Shown here piece by piece: positions 27,301 to 41,400 of a DNA stretch of 64,000 nucleotides (its first letter is position 1; every line of letters begins with the position of its first letter). This stretch comes from Lepus europaeus. Lineage: Eukaryota > Chordata > Mammalia > Lagomorpha > Leporidae. The DNA lies in assembly GCF_033115175.1 (NCBI RefSeq), contig NC_084837.1, positions 23,436,266 to 23,500,265 of the forward strand. The letters run 5' to 3'. Made by a program: the position numbers and the translations under genes. The notes beneath the pieces are model-generated. The model had not been told where the DNA came from. It did not search any database and was given only the letters and a program-made list of their open reading frames with translations.

Positions 27301-30300
27301 ACAACAACAATAACAACAAATACTAAAAAGGATAAAGTATTACATTGTACCTCAACAGTCAGGACAAGAGCTGATCAAGTCATTGTTTCTCATAGTGTCC
27401 ATTTCACTTCAACAGGTTTCCCCTGTGGTGCTCAGTTAGTTGTCGCCGATCAGGGAGAACAAATGATATTTGTCCCTTTGGGACTGGCTTAATTCACTCA
27501 GCATAATGTTTTCCAGATTCCTCCATCTTGTTGCAAATGACCGGGTTTCATTGTTTCTTACTGCTGTATAGTATTCTTTGGAGTACATGTCCCATAATTT
27601 CTTTATCCAGTCTACTGTTAATGGGCATTTGGGTTGGTTCCAGGTCTTAGCTATTGTGAATTGAGCTGCAATAAACATTAATGTGCAGATGGCTTTTTTG
27701 TTTGCCAATTTAATTTCCTTTGGGTAAATTCCAAGGAGTGGGATAGCTGGGTTGTATGGTAGGGTTATATTCAGGTTTCTGAGGAATCTCCAGACTGACT
27801 TCCATAGTGGCTTAACCAGTTTGCATTCCCACCAACAGTGGGTTAGTGTCCCTTTTTCTCCACATCCTCTCCAGCATCTATTGTTGGTAGATTTCTGAAT
27901 GTGGGCCATTCTCACCGGGGTGAGGTAAAACCTCATTGTGGTTTTGATTTGCATTTCCCTGATTGCTAGTGATCTTGAACATTTTTTCATGTGTCTGTTG
28001 GCCATTTGGATTTCCTCTTTTGAAAAATGTCTATTGAGGTCCTTGGCCCATCTCTTAAGTGGGTTGTTTGTTTTGTTGTTGTGGAGTTTCTTGATTTCTT
28101 TGTAGATTCTGGTTATCAACCCTTTATCTGTAGCATAGTTTGCAAATATTTTTTCCCATTCTGTCGGTTGCCTCTTCACTTTCCTGACTGTTTCTTTTGA
28201 AGTACAGAAACTTCTCAATTTGATGCAATCCCAAATGTTAATTTTGGTTTTGACTACCTGTGCTTCTGGGGTATTTTCCAAGAAGTCTTTGCCTGTGCCT
28301 ATATCTTGCAAGGTTTCTCCAATGCTCTCTAATAATTTGATGGTTTCGGGTCGTAGATTTAAGTCTTTAATCCATGTTGAGTGGATTTTTGTGTAAGGTG
28401 AAAGGTAGGGGTCTTGCTTCAAGCTTCTGCATGTGGAAATCCAATTTTCCCAGCACCATTTATTAAATAGATTATCCTTATTCCAGGGATTAGTTTTGGA
28501 TCTTTGATCAAATATAAGTTGGCTGTAGATGTTTGGATGATTTCTGGTGTTTCTATTCTGTTCCATTGGTCTATCCATCTGTTTCTGTACCAGTACCATG
28601 CTGTTTTGATAACAACTGCTCTGTAGTATGCCCTGAAATCTGGGATTGTGATGCTCCGGCTTTGTTTTTGTTGTACAAGATGGCTTTGGCTATTCGAGGT
28701 CTTCTGTGTCTCCATATGAATTTCAGCATCATTTTTTCTATATCTGAGAAGAATGTCTTCAGTATCTTGATTGGTATTGCATTGAATGTATAAATTTCTT
28801 TTGGGAGAATAGACATTTTGATGATATTGATTCTTCCAATCCATGAACATGGAAGATTTCTCCATTTTTTGGTATCCTCTTCTATTTCTTTCTGTAAGGT
28901 TTTGTAGTTTTCATCGTAGAGATCTTTAACGTCCTTGGTTAAGTTGATTCCAAGGTATTTGATTGTTTTTGTAGCTATTGTGAATGGGATTGATCTTAGA
29001 AGTTCTTCCTCAGCCGTTTGCCACATTTTTAAATTGTACTTTTTCTATATACAAATTATTGCCTGAACCATTTGATTGTAGGTTGAACACATCATATCCT
29101 TCTATCCTTTGACACCTAATTATGTATGAAAACCTTATTTTAAACAATAATTTTTGAATTGAACTAATAATAAAACAAGGTTATCATTCAGTAAAAAGAA
29201 TTTCAAAAAATTATCTCAGTAATTTTAGAGGTCAGTAATTTTAGTGTCCAGTCTGGACAGTAATTTGCCTGGTCATCTCCCCAATGAGTCCAGGAAAGGG
29301 ACTCCGTGAGCATCTGTTGAGTGAGCGTGTGTCCTCCTGATCACATCGTCGACTCAGCTGTGCTGGGGTGATGCGTGATGCGTGAAGAAGTCTCAGGAGC
29401 CGGTCAGGCCAAGTAGAGAAGACGCGGGAACCTCAGGATGTTTGCGGGAAGATAGAGCTCAAAGATAAATTTTTGTGCAAAAACTTTTGAACCCAGGCAT
29501 AGAAAGAGCCTCCAGTAATTTCTTTTTTTTATTTCTTTTTTATTTATTTATTTGAAAGTTAGGGTTACGCAGAGAGAGAGAGAGAGAGAGAGAGGGAGGG
29601 AGGGAGGGAGGGAGGGAGGGAGGTCTTCCACCTGCTGGTTCACTTACCAATTGGCCTCAATGGCCAGAGCTGCGCCGATCCGAAGCCAGGAGCCAGGAGC
29701 TTCTCCCAGGTCTCCCACGCAGGTGCAGGGGCCCAAGGACTTATGCCATCCTCCACTGCTTTCCCAGGCCATAGCAGAGAGCTGGATCGGAAGTGGAGCA
29801 GTCAGGACTCGAACTAGCGCCCATATGGGATGCTGGCGCTTCAGGCCAGGGTGTTAACCTGCTGCGCCACAGCCCTGGCCCCCTCCAGTAATTTCTAAAG
29901 TAATTTTTAAAAGTTTAGAATACAGTAGCCATATTCTATGTGTCCCCTTCATTGCAGTATTCTGAAGAAGCGAATAATCTCATTGAGGAGTGCGAGCAGG
30001 CTGAACGGCTCGGAGCAGTGGATGAATCCCTGAGGTTGGTCTTTTTCTTTTTGCAGCAGTGTTTTACACCTCTTTTCATGCCGTGTGTAAACTTTAAAAA
30101 GGAGTAACAGTATTTTGTGTGTGTGTTTGTTTGAAGTGAGGAGACGCAGAAGGCCGTTCTTCAGTGGACCAAGCACGATGACTCTTCAGACAACTTCTGT
30201 GAAGCTGATGGTACAACATTTTTATTGTGTGCATTGCTTCAGATTCCACCTAAGAAAAAAATTCTTTGAAAATTTATTTACATTTTTGTTTATTTGAAAA

Positions 30301-33300
30301 GGCAGAGAGAGAGAGACAGACAGACAGACAGAGACAGATACAGACAGATGTCCTCTATCAGCTGGTTCTCTCTCCAGATGCCTGCAACAGCTAGGTTTGG
30401 TCCAGGCGAGGCCAAGAGCCCCGAAATCAACCCTGGTGTCCCCAGTGCAAGTCAGGGACCCAAGTACTTCAGCCATTACCTGCTCCTCCCAGGGTTAGCA
30501 CTAGTAGAAAATTGGAATTGGAATTGGTACTGGGATTCCTACCCAGGCACTGTGATGTGGGGTACAGGTGTCCCAAGCAATATCTTAGCTGCTGCACTAA
30601 ATGTTCTCCACTAAAACCATCTTTTTAAAAACAGTGTATAATAGATTAGTGGTGCCTCAAAAAGCTAAAAACACAATTATTCTTTGATATAATCGTTCCC
30701 TACTCAGAAGAATTGAAACAGGGACTCAGACAGATAATGGTATACCAGTGTTCATTGCAGCATAATTCACAATAGCCAAAATGTAGAAATAACTCATGTG
30801 TCCATTAGAAGATGAATAGAGAAACAAGATGTGGTCTATACACATAAGGGGGCTTCGAGAAGTTTGCAAAAAAATTTGAATTATTTAAAAAAAATTTTTT
30901 TTTCTTTTTTTAATTAAAGATTTATTTTATTTGCTTCAAAGGCAGAGTGACAGAGGAAAAGGTCTTCCATCCACTGGTTCACTCTCCAAATAGCTGCAAC
31001 AGCCAGGGCTGGGCCAGGAGCCTGGAACTCCGTGTGGGTCTCCATGTGGGTGGCAGGGGCCCAAGCACTTGCTGCTCTTCCAGAGGTGGCTTAACCATAA
31101 CGCCGGGTCCTTTGCTGGTTTCTTGGTGATGCCACATTTTCAGCCCCTTGCATGTTCAACAGCCAATGTTTGTGTTTGTAGAAGACTATGGAGAACTGTG
31201 CAGGACAAGCTCTTGAACTTTGCCTCAGAATCAGGAAGTCCACATGGTTGGGAAAGGCCTGTGGCTCTGGTGACATCGTCAAGTCTGGCTCTGCCCGCCT
31301 CTTAACTCTGCAGCTGCACAACAGGCTAAAAAATTTTTTTAAAGTTACTTATTTAAAATAAGCAGCAGAGCATAGAGACTGATATAGAGAGCTCTTCCAT
31401 CATTTTTTTAAAAACAGATTTATTTATTTGAAAGGCAGATTTACAGAGAAAGAAAAGGGAGAGACATCTTCCATCTGCTGGTTCACACCCCAAATGGCCT
31501 CAATGACTGGAGCTGGGCTGATCTGAAGCCAGGAGCCAGGAGCTTCTTCCAGGTCTCCTATGTGGGTACAGGGGCCCAAGGACTTAGGCCATCTTCCATT
31601 GTTTTCCCAGGCACATTAGTAGGGAGCGGCATTGGAAGTAGAATAGCCAGGACTTGAACCAGCACCCATATGGGATGCTGGCGCTGCAGATGGTGGCTTA
31701 ACCTGCTATGCCACAGCGCCGGCCCCTCCCAACTTCTGATTCACTCCCCAAATGTCTGCAGCAGCCTGGATTGGGTCAGGCCAAAGGCAGGAGCAAGGAA
31801 CGCAGTCTGGGTCTCCCACCTGAGTGGCAGGGATCCACGTAATTGGGCCATCATAGGTGTGCATTAGTAGAAAGCAGGGGTTGGGAGTGGAGCTGAGACA
31901 AACTCAGAACTCTGATAGAGGATTGGATATCCCAATAACTGCTGTGCCGACTGCATGCCCCACACATTATATTTTAATTCTATTTTTTCCATAAGGCTTT
32001 GAAGGCCCTTTGTGCAGTGGAATGCTTCTCAGCCACTTCAAGGGAATGAAGTTGGAACACATACTAAATGGATAAGGCAGGCAGAGAAGGACAAGTCTTT
32101 TATGAGTTCACTTACAGGAAATGGCTAGAATAGACAAATTGGTCGAGACAGAAAAGTCGATTATGGGTTACAGAGGTGAGGATGGGGATAGGAAATTCAT
32201 TGCTAAATGGGAACAGTTTTTCTGGGATGATAGTGATGGTTTCATAATATTGCAAATTAATGACACTTAAGTGTGGTGAAAGTGGTACTTTTTATTATGT
32301 TTTACCACAGCATAAGAATATTTAAAAAGAGAACTCAGTTTCTGAGAAAAATTTACCTGTGACTTACAGTTCTGAATATCTGGTAGTTTATGTGTAATTC
32401 GTTTTGTCTCCCTATCTATGCATTTTGCATATTTAAAAGCACATATAAATGCATTTAAAATTTAGAAATTACAAACAAACCTGCCTGTGTTGCAGTGCTG
32501 TTGGACTGTGTTTTTCCTTGGTAGCGGGCTCTGGCGCTGTTGTTGGAGAGAGCACATTGAACTTGAGTCACGTCCGTGACACCTGAAGCTCAGCCAAAGT
32601 GCTGGTGCTGTTCAAATCCAGGAGCTCTGACGCTCATTAGAACTCTTTGATCATGGCTTATGGATGCGCTCGCTCTGCTTTCCCTGATATCTCCTACTTT
32701 CTAAGTTGAATTCTTATCCTCTTAATTGGCTAGAAACATCAAATCAAATTGAATTTTGCAGTGGATTAATGGCCTTTAAAAACTACTAAAAAGAATGATA
32801 ATTTAAATATAAGTGAAAAATGAAGCCTTCAATTCCCATAAAAGAGAAAGAAAAAAGAAAAGTATATTTAATTTGTGGCTTTTTTTTTTTTAAGGGCTTC
32901 CTTTAATATAAAACATTAACTTTTTTTTTTTTTTTTTTTTTTGGGCACCTAAGTATCTGTAATCCCCATTTCTAATTCCAAACTCTCAAAGCTCTGTAAG
33001 ATGAACATTTTCACCCCATGGGAATGGGAAAAGTTGATGTGTGGGTTAGAGGTCGCTGCCGCCCCCTCCCACAGCAGTGCTCAGGGTATGGCCTGTGCTC
33101 TGTTGCCTTGGTAACACCTGTAAAGGTCTCAATTCCAAAGCCCATTCGGTCCCAGGGTGCTGGGTCAGGGGTTGTAGACACCGCCAAGATTTACAGCTAG
33201 AACGGGAAGGAGATACAGTGTTCCCCTAGCCCTCTTAACTTGCCCAGTTTTGCCACAGATTTTTATTTTGGCCCTAAACATTGTTGTGTAAGGCAGAACT

Positions 33301-35396
33301 GAATTTATAGAATATAGCAAAATATCTCTAGGCCTGCAGTTGTTACGATAAGGATGGTAATATTTTAGTTTCCTGGGCAGGTGTCTGGCCTTGCACTGGT
33401 GTCCTGTGTCCAAGTACCTGGGTTTGATCCCAGCTCTGGTTCCTGACTCCAGCTTCCTGCTAGTGTACACGCTGGGAGGCAGCTGGGATGGCTAAGGAGT
33501 TGGTCCCTGCCACCCACATAGAGGACCTGGACTAAGCTTGTAGCTCTCAGTTGCAGCCTGGCCCAACTCCAGCCATTTTGGACATTTGGGTAGTAAACCA
33601 TTCAGTGAGAGCTGTCTGTCTCTCTGCCTTTCAAATGAAAGCATACAATTAAAAAAAGAAATCAAGGGCCATAAAAAAAAAATTGGATGAAAGGAATAAG
33701 CCATCTATTTGTTATATAAAAGCCCAGGATTCTGTATTTTAAAAAAAACTATTAAATTAATTATTTCTAAAAAAAAAAAAAGCATAAGGGAACAATAATG
33801 CTATAGAGTTTATGGTCTCAATAAAAAACGAATTAAACCAAATTTTTTAACAGAGTCAAATTTTAGATAAATTCACTAGTGACAAGTCTAGATGTAGAAG
33901 GTAACAAAGATATTCAATGTAAGTTACTTATCAATTGCTCCTAATTGGGTGTTATTGCATTGTGATTTTACTGAGAGTAAGACAACAAGTTCATCTTCCC
34001 AGGAAATATTAGAGACAGGACCCCTACCTCGGTCCACCTGCCAATAAAGCTCATGTTCCTGTTAAAAAAAAAAATCAAGGGCCAGCACCGTGGCTCACTT
34101 GGTTAATCCTCCACCTGCAGCGCCGGTGTCCCATATGGGTGCTGGGTTCTAGTCCTGATTGCTCCTCTTCCAGTCCAGCTCTCTGCTGTGGCCCGGGAGG
34201 ACAGTGGAGGATGGCCCAAGTGCTTGGGCCCTGCACCCACATGGGAGACCAGGAGGAAGCACCAGGCTCCTGGCTTTGGATTGGCGCAGCCTGCCGGCTG
34301 TAGCAGCCATTTGGGGGGTGAACCAACAGAAGGAAGACCTTTCTTTCTGTCTCTCTCTCTCACTGTCTAACTCTGCCTGTCAAATAAAAAAAAAACAAAA
34401 AAAACCTTTAACTTTCATTCCTTTTGAGACTATAATGTGTAGCACTGAGTGAGAATCAGGATTCCCTTGTTACATGATAGTTAAGTGAGCATCACTTTCC
34501 CATCTGTGTGTTTCTCCTACCTGACGGGTGTGGATATTTTCATAAGGACCGCTTTATAAGGAAATACGTATGTATGTAACAGAGGTGAAGTGCAGAGGGT
34601 ATTTTATAAAACCTAACTAGAAATTGTGCTTTTGTCTGGTGGCAAAGTAGGGTTACAGCAACATTTTTGTTTTTATTAAGTTGAAGGGAGATGAAGAGTA
34701 TTTGCCCTAAGTGAAATTATGAGGCAATGAATGTTTATCTCTAATTAGGGAGAATCTACTTAAAAATCTGGTCATTTCTTGATGAGTTTGTGTTTTAAGG
34801 TCCTGGATACTGAGCATTATATATATATTTTAAAATCAGAGGTTTCTTTCTTTCTTTTTTTTTTTTTTTAAGAAATGTGTTGTAATTTGCTATACTGTGG
34901 CAGTTGCCTTTGGTATTGACTGTAAGGAACAGAATTATCCCTTCCTGAGTTAGATGGTTCCCTGCTGATTTGCTTTCTAAGTTCTTGTATTGACTTTCTC
35001 AAGTTTATTTCATTGCCACTTCTGCATTTAACGTCCGTCACATGTAGCTGTCCTCAGTGTGCTGCTTCTGAAAGCAGCCCTCTTCCTAGTTTATGCTTCT
35101 GAGAGGTGAGCTGAAATGCAAGGAACCCAGCTTCTTTGTTTTTTGTGGTTTTTTTTTGGTCCTTGTTCCCCTTGAAAGCTTGATAGTTTATTAGATGCAC
35201 CTTTGTCATCCCCTTTGTGGATTTTTGTCACCTACTTTGCTTATTGCAGTATATTTTTGCCACTTGCTCATTCTTTGTTGGTTCCTATCATTAAGCTTTG
35301 TGGGTAGCATGGTACTGATGTACTAAGTAATATCCCAGAGTCCTTGGAGGACTGGGTACCATTGTTTTGTTTTGAAATAATTTTTTAATTAAAGAT

Positions 35397-35432
<36 letters not shown>

Positions 35433-38400
35433 TTGAAAGGCAGAGTTACAGAGAGGCAGAGAGAGAGATCTTGTATCCACTGGTTCACTCCCCAGATGAT
35501 TACAGTGGCTGGAGCTGGGGTGATCAGGAGCTTCTTCTGGGTTTCCCACACTGGCGCAGGGGCCCAAGCATCTTCCACTGCTTTCCCAGGCCAAAGCAGA
35601 GAGCTGGATTGGAAGTGGAGCAGCTGGGACTCGAACCGCCACCCATATGGGATGCGGCACTGCAGGCGGCAGCTTTACCTGCTACACCACAGCACTAGCC
35701 CCGAAATTCTATTACAGTATAAATAAGTAGTGGGACCTGGGTTCTTTTTTATTAAGTTTTATTTATTATTTTTCTGAGATAATATTTTAATTTACATTAT
35801 AATCAAAGGCTTCTTGGCTCCACTAAATAAAGAGTTCAGCAAATAAAAAGTGACAGCACTGTAGCCCAGCAGGAAATAGGGGACTGACTTCTCACCCACG
35901 GTGGCTACGGAGCCCTTGTTCCTAACTGCCAGGACATTTCTGCACCCAGAGCGTCTGGCAATGTGGCTGTGTTTATTTCTCCCTCTTTTCCTCATTTTCT
36001 TTCTCCTGAAAAGTGATTCTAAAATTCCTGCTGCGTTGTAGTCACAGTGCCTGAGAGTCAATGGGATACAGTCTGTGTACTGGCTTTGTCAGGTAACTGA
36101 AGATAAAGAAGGACTTAACGAAGCACTTTGTCTTACAGACATACAATCCCCGGATGCTGAATACGTAGATTTGCTGCTTAATCCTGAGCGCTACACGGGC
36201 TATAAGGGACAAGATGTTTGGAAGATATGGAATGTCATCTACGAAGAAAACTGCTTCAAGTATGTGTCACTTTCATCTAGGAGTTTCTGTGGCGATGAGT
36301 TTTTTAAATAAACAAAATTGTAATAATTTAAAATTACAAATCAAGTTTACTTTGTTAGTATTTGGACATAGAAACATAGCTATTCATTAATCCAGTTCTC
36401 CTCTGGGGAATCATATAGGCACAAATTTCAACAAGTCTTACTTTTTGGATTAGCATTAGGTCATTGTGGGAGTACTGTGAGCACTTGACAGATGGCCCTG
36501 GGTAGACTGTGGAATCTCGTCTTACAGATGGGGAGCTGAGGCCTCCGGGGGCTTCCCTTCACTTCCGAGGACAGGCGGTCAGCGGCCACACAGGGCAGAG
36601 TAGTAACTGTGCTTGTCTTCCCCTTCTTGGTGCTCTGTACTCCTCCTTCCGTGGCTGTAGTTCTGTGCGTTGCTTTGTACTTGAAGTTAAATGGATCTCA
36701 GAGAATAACTTGCTGGCATTGTGCAGACACGTTCTCGCCATGCCCCGCACTGGCCCTGTGCCGTAGGGCCTCCTGTTTTACAGCTGGAGACTCTGGGACT
36801 CAGAGAGGTCAGCTCTCTGTCCTTTCATCCCTCTCTCCCAGTCTCCCGTCTGCCTCTCTCTACTGCTCTGCCTTTCAAATAAATAGGTAAATCTTAAAAA
36901 AAAAATGACAACCTGGGGCCGGCACTGTGGCGCTGCAGGTGAAAGCCCTGGCCTGAAGCACCAGCATCCCATATGGGCATTGGTTCTACTCCCGGCTGCT
37001 CCACTTCTGATCCAGCTCTCTGCTGTGGCTTGGGAAAGCAGTAGAAAATGGCCTAAGTGCTTGGGCCCCTGCACCCATATGGGAGACCGGAAGAAGCTCC
37101 TGGCTTTGGATTGGTGGAGCTCCGGTTGTTGTGGTCATCTGGGGAGTGAACCATCGGATGGAAGACCTCTCTCTCTCTCTCTACCTCTCTCTATAACTCT
37201 GTCTTTCAAATAAATAAATCTTAAAAAAAAAAAAAAGATGACCTAAGTGGGTTTTTCCATTTTTTAATTTTAGTGCATCTATTGCATATTTTCATACTGT
37301 TCCATATACACACACATGCATATATGTATGTATAATGTATATAAAAACATCTCAGTGACCTAGAAGAAGAGCTTGACTGATCCTTTTTCTCCTTTTTTTT
37401 TTTTTTTTTTTGACAGGCAGAGTGGATAGTGAGAGAGAGAGACAGAGAGAAAGGTCTTCCTTTTTGCCGTTGGTTCACCCTCCAGTGGCCGCTGCGGCCG
37501 GCGCATCTCGCTGCTCCGAAGCCAGGAGCCAGGTGCTTCTCCTGGTCTCCCATGCGGGTGCAGGGCCCAAGGACTTGGGCCATCCTCCACTGCCTTCCCG
37601 GGCCATAGTAGAGAGCTGGCCTGGAAGAGGGGCAACCGGGATAGAATCCGGCACCCCAACCAGGACTAGAACCCGGTGTGCCGGCGCTGCAAGGCAGAGG
37701 ATTAGCCTGTTAAGCCATGGCGCCGGCCTCTTTTTCTTTTTTTAAACATTTTAATTTATTTATTTGACAGGTAGAGTTATATACAGTGAGAGAGAGACAG
37801 AGAGAAAGGTTTTCCTTCTGTTGGTTCACTCCACAAATGGCCAACATGGCCGGAGCTATGCTGATCCGAAGCCAGGAGCCAGGTGCTTCTTCCTGGTCTC
37901 CCATGCAGGTGCAGGGGCCCAAGCACTTGGGCCATCCTCCACTGCCTTCCCGGGCTACAGCACAGAGCTGGACTGGAAAAGGAGCAACCGGGACTAGAAC
38001 CTGGCACCCATATGGGATGCTGGCGCTGCAGGCGGAGGATTAACCTAGTCCGCCACTGTGCCGGCCCCCCTTTTTCTCCTTTGAAGAAGTGATTAGAAAA
38101 TGTCTTGCTAGTCACCGCAGTGGGAAAAGATCAGGAGTTATTATCACTAAAACAACAGCCCATGACTTTTCTACAGCAATTCAAGAAAACCAGTGTTTTA
38201 TAATGTCAGTGAAACAATTTTATTTTAGACATAGTCATTAAGCAATTTCTGAGATAATATCACTTAAGTCATTATATCACGACTGGTAATGTAGTTATGT
38301 CTAATATAGTATTTTGAATTCTTTTGCTTCCAGGCCACAGACAATTAAAAGGCCTTTGAATCCTATGGCTTCTGGTCAAGGTAGGTTGTTTATTTGCACT

Positions 38401-41400
38401 ATTGTATTGATCAGCCAATGAACTTTGGCTGGAAGGAGGGGAAGGCAAGATAAATGCCAGGTGTGCTTGAAGTCACATAAGCCATGGTCTTGTTTCCAGG
38501 GAAGTTGTGCCTCACAGTGCAAAGATAGTTTTAAAATAGTTATACTTTAGTAGAGAGGGTTTTTTTCATGATGAAGTACACAATATTAGAATATTCTTGA
38601 TGAAGATTCACTTATATATTTATTCTTATATTCATTTTTGTAGACACACTACTCTCTGTGTAGTTTTTCAGTTTCTAGTCATCTTCCAGATAAATAGATA
38701 TCCAAAAGACTTCTCAGTTTTTTCCCTAAAACTTGAAATTGCTGCATATATTGGGAGTCTGATTTCAAATTCACATGTTTTTATATAACAGTAACATTTT
38801 TCATTTTCTGCTTATACTTGAGGTCTGGCCCAAATGCTGCCTTTTCCACTAAGCTTTCTTTCATTCTCCTAACCGGAAATAATCTCTGCCACCTCGCCTC
38901 ATGCAGTGGTCATGGGCCATGTTTTGTTTCCCGCCTATGGCTTCTTCCACATGTAGTATTGTTTAATTACTATCTTTGTATCTGTTATCCTACCCTAGTA
39001 CTTGGTCTCTATGGGCAGCCTTTATCTCTCTTTTTTTTTTTTTAAAGATTTATTTAAAGATTTATTTATTTATTTGAAAGAGTTACACACAGAGATAAGG
39101 AGAGGCAGAGAGATAGAGAGATCTTCTATCCGCTGGTTCACCCCCCAGATAGCTGCAATGGCTAGAGCTATGCCAATCCAAAGCCAGGAGCCAGGAGCTG
39201 CTTCCAGCCAGGACTGCTTCCAGGTCTCCCATGCAGGTGCAGGGGCCCAAGAACCTGGGCCATCTTCTACTGCTTTCCCAGGCCAAATCAGAGAGCTGGA
39301 TTGGAAGTAGAGCAGCCACGATTCAAACAGGCACCCATATGGGATATCGGCACTGCAGGTGGTGGCTTTACCCACTATGCCACAGTGCTGGCCCCAGCCT
39401 TTCTCTCTTAATAACCAGTCTGATATGTAATACATGAAGTGGTGTGTTAGACAAACAGAGTAAATTACTCTTCTCCCTGGATGGGCCTGTCTCCAATAGT
39501 GAAAATTACGTGTTAATTCCAGAAACGACAAGTCACCATTTACTGTTGAGGTAGACACTGCGTAGGTACCAGATGGGTGCCGGTTCTAGTCCCAGCTGCT
39601 TCTCTTCCAATCCAGCTCTCTGCTATGGCCTGGGAAAGCAGTGGAGGATGGCCCAAGTCCTTGGGCCCTGCACCCACATGGGAGACCCGGAAGAAGCTCC
39701 TGGCTCCTGGCTTCGGATTGGTGCAGCTCCGGCCATTGTGGCCATCTGGGAGTGAACTAGCAGAAGGAAGACCTCTCTCTTTGTCTCTACCTCTCTAACT
39801 CTTTCAAATAAATAAAATAAATCTTAAAAAAAAAATTTAGAACTCACAAACCCTGCCCGTCCTCAGTAGGCAGAAGGGTTTGTGAATAAATTGTTTCAGT
39901 GTATGATTTCAGACTTTGTCCTTTGAAAATATACATCCCTGTTTGTGAATATGTGCTTACTGATAAAATCTTTGATGGGCTTTCAGAACACCTGTAAGGT
40001 TTTTATTCTTTAAAGTTCATTTAAAAGGGGATGATGTCATGTAGTCAATTAATATAAATTTCCTCTGGGAAAATGATGAGATTACACTAGTCCCTAATTG
40101 CTGGCACATTTGTCTTTCTTAGATTAGGAAAGAATATCTTTAAACCAAGCTTTTGGGTTTGTTCATAGTCAGATGTGGTGACTCAGTGGAAGCTGTTTGA
40201 TTTAATATCAGATCAAATGCAAATTTATAGGCAAGAGGTGAACTCACATTATGACTTAGTAAATGAATTAACCACCCTCAGTTACCTTATAGATAAATGG
40301 GAACAATTTAAATGTTTATTATTAGGGAATGGGCCAAGTGACTTATGGTACAGTCAGACACACAGTAGAATATAGCAATAGGGAATTGTACTGCAAATCT
40401 GTATTCATTTAAAGCAAAAGTACATCCAGGAAAGAAAACAGGTATTAAAGCAACATGTATAGTTTTTAAAAAACACAATTAATATAATTTCTATATCTAT
40501 AGAAATTTTATGTATCTATATATATCTATATCTAATATAATTTCTGTATCTATAGAAATTTCTATATCTATACACAAAGAAAAAGGACTTTTACCAAAGC
40601 ACAAATGTTGTTTACTTTGGGCAGGAGGGGTAATGGATAGTTTTTAATTTTGTCTGTGTCTTTTTTATTTTTAAACATATTTGCTTTTAGAATATATTAA
40701 TTTGATAAAAAAGGCATTCAAGAAAAGTGGGCAAAATGAAGAGAATTTTTCAATAGTCATTAGGCAGCTGCACACAGACTGGCGCCTTCTATGTAATTTG
40801 AAACTCACAAATAGTCTTTGAAAATATTCCTGACTCAGGGTAAAACTTAAATGTCAGTCTGGAGATTTCAAAGCAATAATGCAAATTTTTAACAGAAATT
40901 ATATTGCAGCTTTAGGATGAATAAATGTGGGAAAGGCTCTGCCAGCTAAATAAGTCCTGAAATAGTTAGGAATCCTCTTGGTGACAGACTGGATTTTTCT
41001 CTCTCGTTGTCCACCTTCGCTGTCACGTGGGCTGAACTCCTCTGTGTGCCTCCTTGTGGAGACAGTGCCGTTAACTTGAGTGGCACTAATTGGTTAGCAT
41101 CCCCATACGGAGCTGCTGTCCCAGGCGTCTTACCCTGGTGTTTCATTTGTATGGATAAATAGATGGACCAAAACTAACCATTACGAAAAACCTGTTTTTA
41201 TCAAAGTGTAGCATTATAAAATGGGCAGCTGGAAGGAGTTTATACTAATAAGCATTGTTGTTTTGCTTTTCAGGAAATAGTAAAGGTAAGTGGAACTTCT
41301 GTATCATTATGTTACATACATGAATTTGCTTATACATTCACGCATTCATTATGGCCAAGTTTATTTTCTCTTCCCACCTTTGAGACTCAGAAGAACTTCA

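Larger units (their letters stand above)
25971..29016 (-). mobile_element. Lagomorph L1, 5'-truncated, antisense, in ERO1A intron 4
   Basis: About 3.05 kb, flanked by TTTGCCAC at 25963-25970 and 29017-29024. Reading on the - strand it enters within ORF2, reaches the ORF2 stop at 27436, and has a 1.46-kb 3' UTR with an internal duplication, a G-rich tract (26041-26100 as C-rich on +) and a poly-A end. It is the largest insertion in the window and makes up nearly a third of intron 4. Confidence 0.94.

Noticed and set aside
25971-29016. Possible endogenous retrovirus
   Set aside because: No LTRs, gag or protease. Sequence and target duplication fit a 5'-truncated L1.
36509-36890. Overlapping 85- and 93-codon frames in intron 7
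   Set aside because: No family match; the second runs into a CSINE tail.
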